Source: a virus
DNA: 30,651 nucleotides
Virus record (IMG/VR): IMGVR_UViG_3300006059_000008
Location: 1 to 30,651 of that record
Direction: 5' to 3' (one strand)
Shown here: positions 28,294 to 30,651 of the stretch, in pieces
Layout: each line of letters begins with the position of its first letter
How positions within the stretch are numbered: position 1 is the stretch's first letter
The notes under the pieces: model-generated
Seen by the model: the letters and a program-made list of their open reading frames with translations, nothing else
What the model was told of the DNA's origin: nothing
Databases searched by the model: none
Position numbers and translations under genes: made by a program

Positions 28294-29748
28294 TCAGGAA
28301 AGGATGTTGCTGAGCACGGCCTGAGCGACGGGCGCACGGTTGATCAGGGTGGAAGTCGAGAAGACTTCACCATCCGTGCGAGGACCGCCGCCAGCCTGAC
28401 CCAGCACGCGACCGGAACCGTACAGGTAGTCCTGCAACGGCTCCAAGGAACGCAGCTCGAACACGTTGGAGATGTTCGAGTTCGGGAAGTTCACGTGATC
28501 GGTACGAGCGATCAACGTGCCCGGGATCATGTTCGGGTGAACCTCAACACGCACCGGCAAACCGCCAGCAGACTTGTTGATGTAGTGCCCGATGAAACCG
28601 CCAGCGGTCACGTCGGAACGCCCGTCTGAGCCGGGGGTGAAGAACGTGCTGTTACCGGCACCGTTACCCAACAGCAGGGATGAGATCGCGGCGGCGTCGA
28701 CAGCGGAGCACATGTAAGCGTCCGGTGACAGGAACGTCTTCGCGAAGATCGCGGCATTGAGCTTGTCCAGGGCGGCAATGTTCTGGCCCGACGCGGTGAA
28801 ACCTGCACCGTCGAGAGACTGGAAGATCGCACCGGAGTTGGTACCGCTACCGCGTGTGACGAGACCGGACGCGCCACCGGTGGCGTAGTCGCCGGCGAGG
28901 GTAGCCAGCAGGCCGTTGAAGTCCGAGAGCTTCGCGGAAGAATCCACGGCTGGCACAGCGGTCGGTGCAGTCTGGTACAGGGACGGCAGGGACGCGGGTA
29001 CGGGCTGGTTGGACCCGGCCGGGGTCGTGGTCCAGGTAACTGTGTTCACGACGGTCGTGGTGTTGTAGAACCCGTTCACGTACCAGTCGTAAGCGACAGC
29101 GCCCGGGATCGCCGGAACAGAAGCGGTCAATGTCGATGTGGCACCGGTGGTGACCTGTGAGGCGTTCGCAGCCGCAGCAGTCGATCCACCGTACTTGTAG
29201 TTGGAGCCCGTGCGGGCAGCAACACGGATCAGGTATGTTGCCGCAGCAACGGTACCGCCAGTGGTGACAGTTGACGTGGTGGCAACAGCGGGGGTGGGGA
29301 GGGCAAAGTTCTGTCCCCACAACGCCTTGTTGTCGGCACCGATCTTGTACGTGTTCATGGCGTTGAACACCTCGATGGCGCGGGCGTCAGCGAAACCCTT
29401 AGCCAAAATTTCGGCGTCCTTCGTGACCGTGTAACCGGTACCGATCTTCGCATACGCGGCCGACACGTTCATCATGTTGACGAGGTTCAGCGGGGATGCG
29501 TAGTCGAACGCGACGCCGGGGTCGGCCTGCTGGTTGTTGATGTCCGTCAGCACACGCCACATCGCATACGGGCCAGCCTGGTCAGGGCTGGTCTGTGCGA
29601 GGGTGTTGTAGAAGCTGGACGGGGCCGGGACCAGGGAGATAAGGTCACGCAGGTCAACACCGGTGATACCGGTCGCACTGGTGATACCGGTGGTCTGTGC
29701 TTTCCGGATCTGAGAAAGCGTCTCAAGCGAAATCTGGGAGTTATCCAC
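28294..29748 (-). CDS. Major capsid protein with inserted Ig-like domain
   Basis: This 484-residue protein has the size and place of an HK97-fold capsid protein. N-terminal helices are followed by an insert at about residues 153-262. The fold then resumes with a DFNGLLATLAGDYATGG segment, later DKLNAAIFAKTFLSPDAYMC and FELRSLEPLQDYLYGSG. The insert carries TTGGTVAAATYLIRVAA, TGATSTLTASV and GAVAYDWYVNG, which match the insert in the major tail protein. It may be a surface decoration on the capsid. The GTG at 29748 has an AAAGG site somewhat far upstream (11 bases). Confidence 0.85.
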   Translation of the reverse strand: MDNSQISLETLSQIRKAQTTGITSATGITGVDLRDLISLVPAPSSFYNTLAQTSPDQAGPYAMWRVLTDINNQQADPGVAFDYASPLNLVNMMNVSAAYAKIGTGYTVTKDAEILAKGFADARAIEVFNAMNTYKIGADNKALWGQNFALPTPAVATTSTVTTGGTVAAATYLIRVAARTGSNYKYGGSTAAAANASQVTTGATSTLTASVPAIPGAVAYDWYVNGFYNTTTVVNTVTWTTTPAGSNQPVPASLPSLYQTAPTAVPAVDSSAKLSDFNGLLATLAGDYATGGASGLVTRGSGTNSGAIFQSLDGAGFTASGQNIAALDKLNAAIFAKTFLSPDAYMCSAVDAAAISSLLLGNGAGNSTFFTPGSDGRSDVTAGGFIGHYINKSAGGLPVRVEVHPNMIPGTLIARTDHVNFPNSNISNVFELRSLEPLQDYLYGSGRVLGQAGGGPRTDGEVFSTSTLINRAPVAQAVLSNILS

Positions 29749-29778
29749 TGTGGGAGTAACCTTTCGGGGAGGGGAGGT

Positions 29779-30651
29779 TTAGTAGGACGTGAGACGGTCG
29801 CGGACGGCTGCATAGCCGAGCGACTTTTCAGCGGCGAGACGATCGCCGGGAGTCTTTGCTTCCTCTACTGCTTTACGCAGCGGGGCAAGCATGTCGACAT
29901 CACCGGAGTCGCGCTTCGCGATTCCAGCGGTTCCGGTACCACCGTTGAGCAACGGTGATTTCCGGTCGTCAGGTTCACGCCCGAAAGCTTCAATCCGCTC
30001 CTGCAAGCTCTTGACGACGTCCGCCAGTTCCGCATTGTCTGCGAGCTGCTTCGCGATCGGGTCGAGTGCTTCTTTGAGCATCTGTGCGATGTCGGGTGTT
30101 GCCTTGGTGACAGTTGCGGAGTCGTCTTCCGGATCGGCGACGACAGGGGCCTGAACGGTGTCAGTGCCCGGGATGGTGGCTGCATCATCAGCATCCGGTT
30201 CGGCGGGGGCGTCAGGTTCGGCGGCGGGTGCGGTGGCACCGGCAACAGCCTGAATGTTGGCAGGGTCGGTGACACCGACGAGTTTGCCGTTCGCGTCGAA
30301 CACGGCAACCAGGCCGGACGTTTCATCGTCAGCCTTCGTCACCACAATTTCGGGGGTATTGGTTTCGGCCACTGGGGCCTCCTTTACGATGGGTGCCTCT
30401 TCGGGGGCGGGGAGTGATGCCAACACTTTTTGGATGGCGTCGGCTGCGTTGCGCAGGGCTGTTTCGTTCGCGGCTGAGAGTGCGCGTCCGGCCTTCGCGA
30501 TGAACGTGCACCCCTCAACGGTGGAGAGGTGCGGGGCCAGCTCGTCAGCGGCCTTACCAATCAAGGCGGCGGCGGCTTCGGCACCCAGTTCGGAGTCCTG
30601 CGCTTCGGACACGGCGAATGGGGCGAGGATGCTGATGGCGTAGTCGATAGC
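29779..30651 (-). CDS. Capsid maturation protease/scaffold-like protein, C-terminal part (cut by right edge)
   Basis: The frame is open from the right edge to the stop at 29779, giving at least 290 residues; a GTG at 30612 is internal and not needed as a start. The visible part begins AIDYAISILAPFAVSEAQD, continues through helical Ala-rich and then acidic Pro/Ala/Asp-rich segments (about 30330-30110), and ends with a coiled-coil-like stretch (ELADVVKSLQERIEAF) and YAAVRDRLTSY. An acidic helical protein just before the capsid gene is typical of a scaffold fused to a prohead protease, whose catalytic domain would lie outside. The protease part itself is not seen. Confidence 0.65.
   Translation of the reverse strand, partial: AIDYAISILAPFAVSEAQDSELGAEAAAALIGKAADELAPHLSTVEGCTFIAKAGRALSAANETALRNAADAIQKVLASLPAPEEAPIVKEAPVAETNTPEIVVTKADDETSGLVAVFDANGKLVGVTDPANIQAVAGATAPAAEPDAPAEPDADDAATIPGTDTVQAPVVADPEDDSATVTKATPDIAQMLKEALDPIAKQLADNAELADVVKSLQERIEAFGREPDDRKSPLLNGGTGTAGIAKRDSGDVDMLAPLRKAVEEAKTPGDRLAAEKSLGYAAVRDRLTSY

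Noticed and set aside
30612-30651. Complete protease/scaffold gene starting at the GTG at 30612
   Set aside because: The frame is open through the right edge and the upstream residues look like continuing protein, so the gene is treated as truncated by the window.
1-30651. tRNA genes, rRNA, CRISPR arrays, insertion sequences
   Set aside because: I looked for cloverleaf ends, regular spacer-repeat arrays and transposase motifs and saw none. Short tRNAs could still be missed by eye.

Overview
The window is a contiguous piece of a temperate, long-tailed (siphovirus-type) phage or prophage whose host is most likely an actinobacterium. The evidence for that host group is moderately high GC, the small Cys-rich early proteins (including a CGT-x-x-GY-x-x-H type finger) and the late gene order. 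I cannot name the host genus. No bacterial housekeeping genes, rRNA, tRNA or CRISPR arrays were seen, so nothing shows chromosomal flanks. Both ends cut through genes: an early gene of unknown function on the left, and a capsid maturation protease/scaffold-like gene on the right. Portal, terminase and the rest of the early region must lie outside.

Layout. (1) 1-10218, minus strand: the early operon, read right to left from a Cro-like regulator. It holds about 25 tightly packed genes: small Cys-rich/zinc-finger proteins, an excisionase-like HTH protein, a YqaJ exonuclease plus RecT recombination pair, a NrdH-like redoxin, a C5-cytosine and an adenine-type DNA methyltransferase, and a replication-initiator-like protein followed by an iteron-like, AT-rich candidate origin (about 607-820). 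Most neighbours overlap by NTGA, so translation is coupled throughout. (2) 10219-10414: divergent immunity switch with mirrored operator-like repeats. (3) 10415-14049, plus strand: lysogeny block with repressor, ImmA/IrrE-type HExxH protein, a second HTH protein, a repeat-rich stretch that may hold attP, a tyrosine integrase and a lipoprotein that is probably expressed from the prophage. (4) 14057-14091: shared terminator where lysogeny and late transcription converge. (5) 14099-30651, minus strand: late operon. In transcription order it contains protease/scaffold, major capsid, head-tail connector, tail terminator, small acidic protein, major tail protein, tail chaperones G and GT (programmed -1 frameshift), gp10-like protein, tape measure, distal tail and hub-like proteins, tail fibres (one with an S74 self-cleaving chaperone), membrane protein, two-domain endolysin (M23 plus GH25), a 45-residue membrane protein and a holin-like protein.

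How the parts work together. The repressor at 10415 and the Cro-like protein at 10218 face each other across operators, one of which overlaps the -35 box of the early promoter. The ImmA-like protease is placed to release repression. Integrase and the excisionase-like protein control integration and excision. RecT and YqaJ form a Red-type recombination system, and the two methyltransferases have no restriction partner, which suggests self-protection of phage DNA. The most notable observations are a textbook slippery site joining the tail chaperones, related Ig/Fn3-like domains inside both the major capsid and major tail proteins, a three-member family of six-cysteine early proteins, perfect GC-rich hairpins in all four of the larger gaps between coupled genes, and several tiny genes of 24 to 45 residues.
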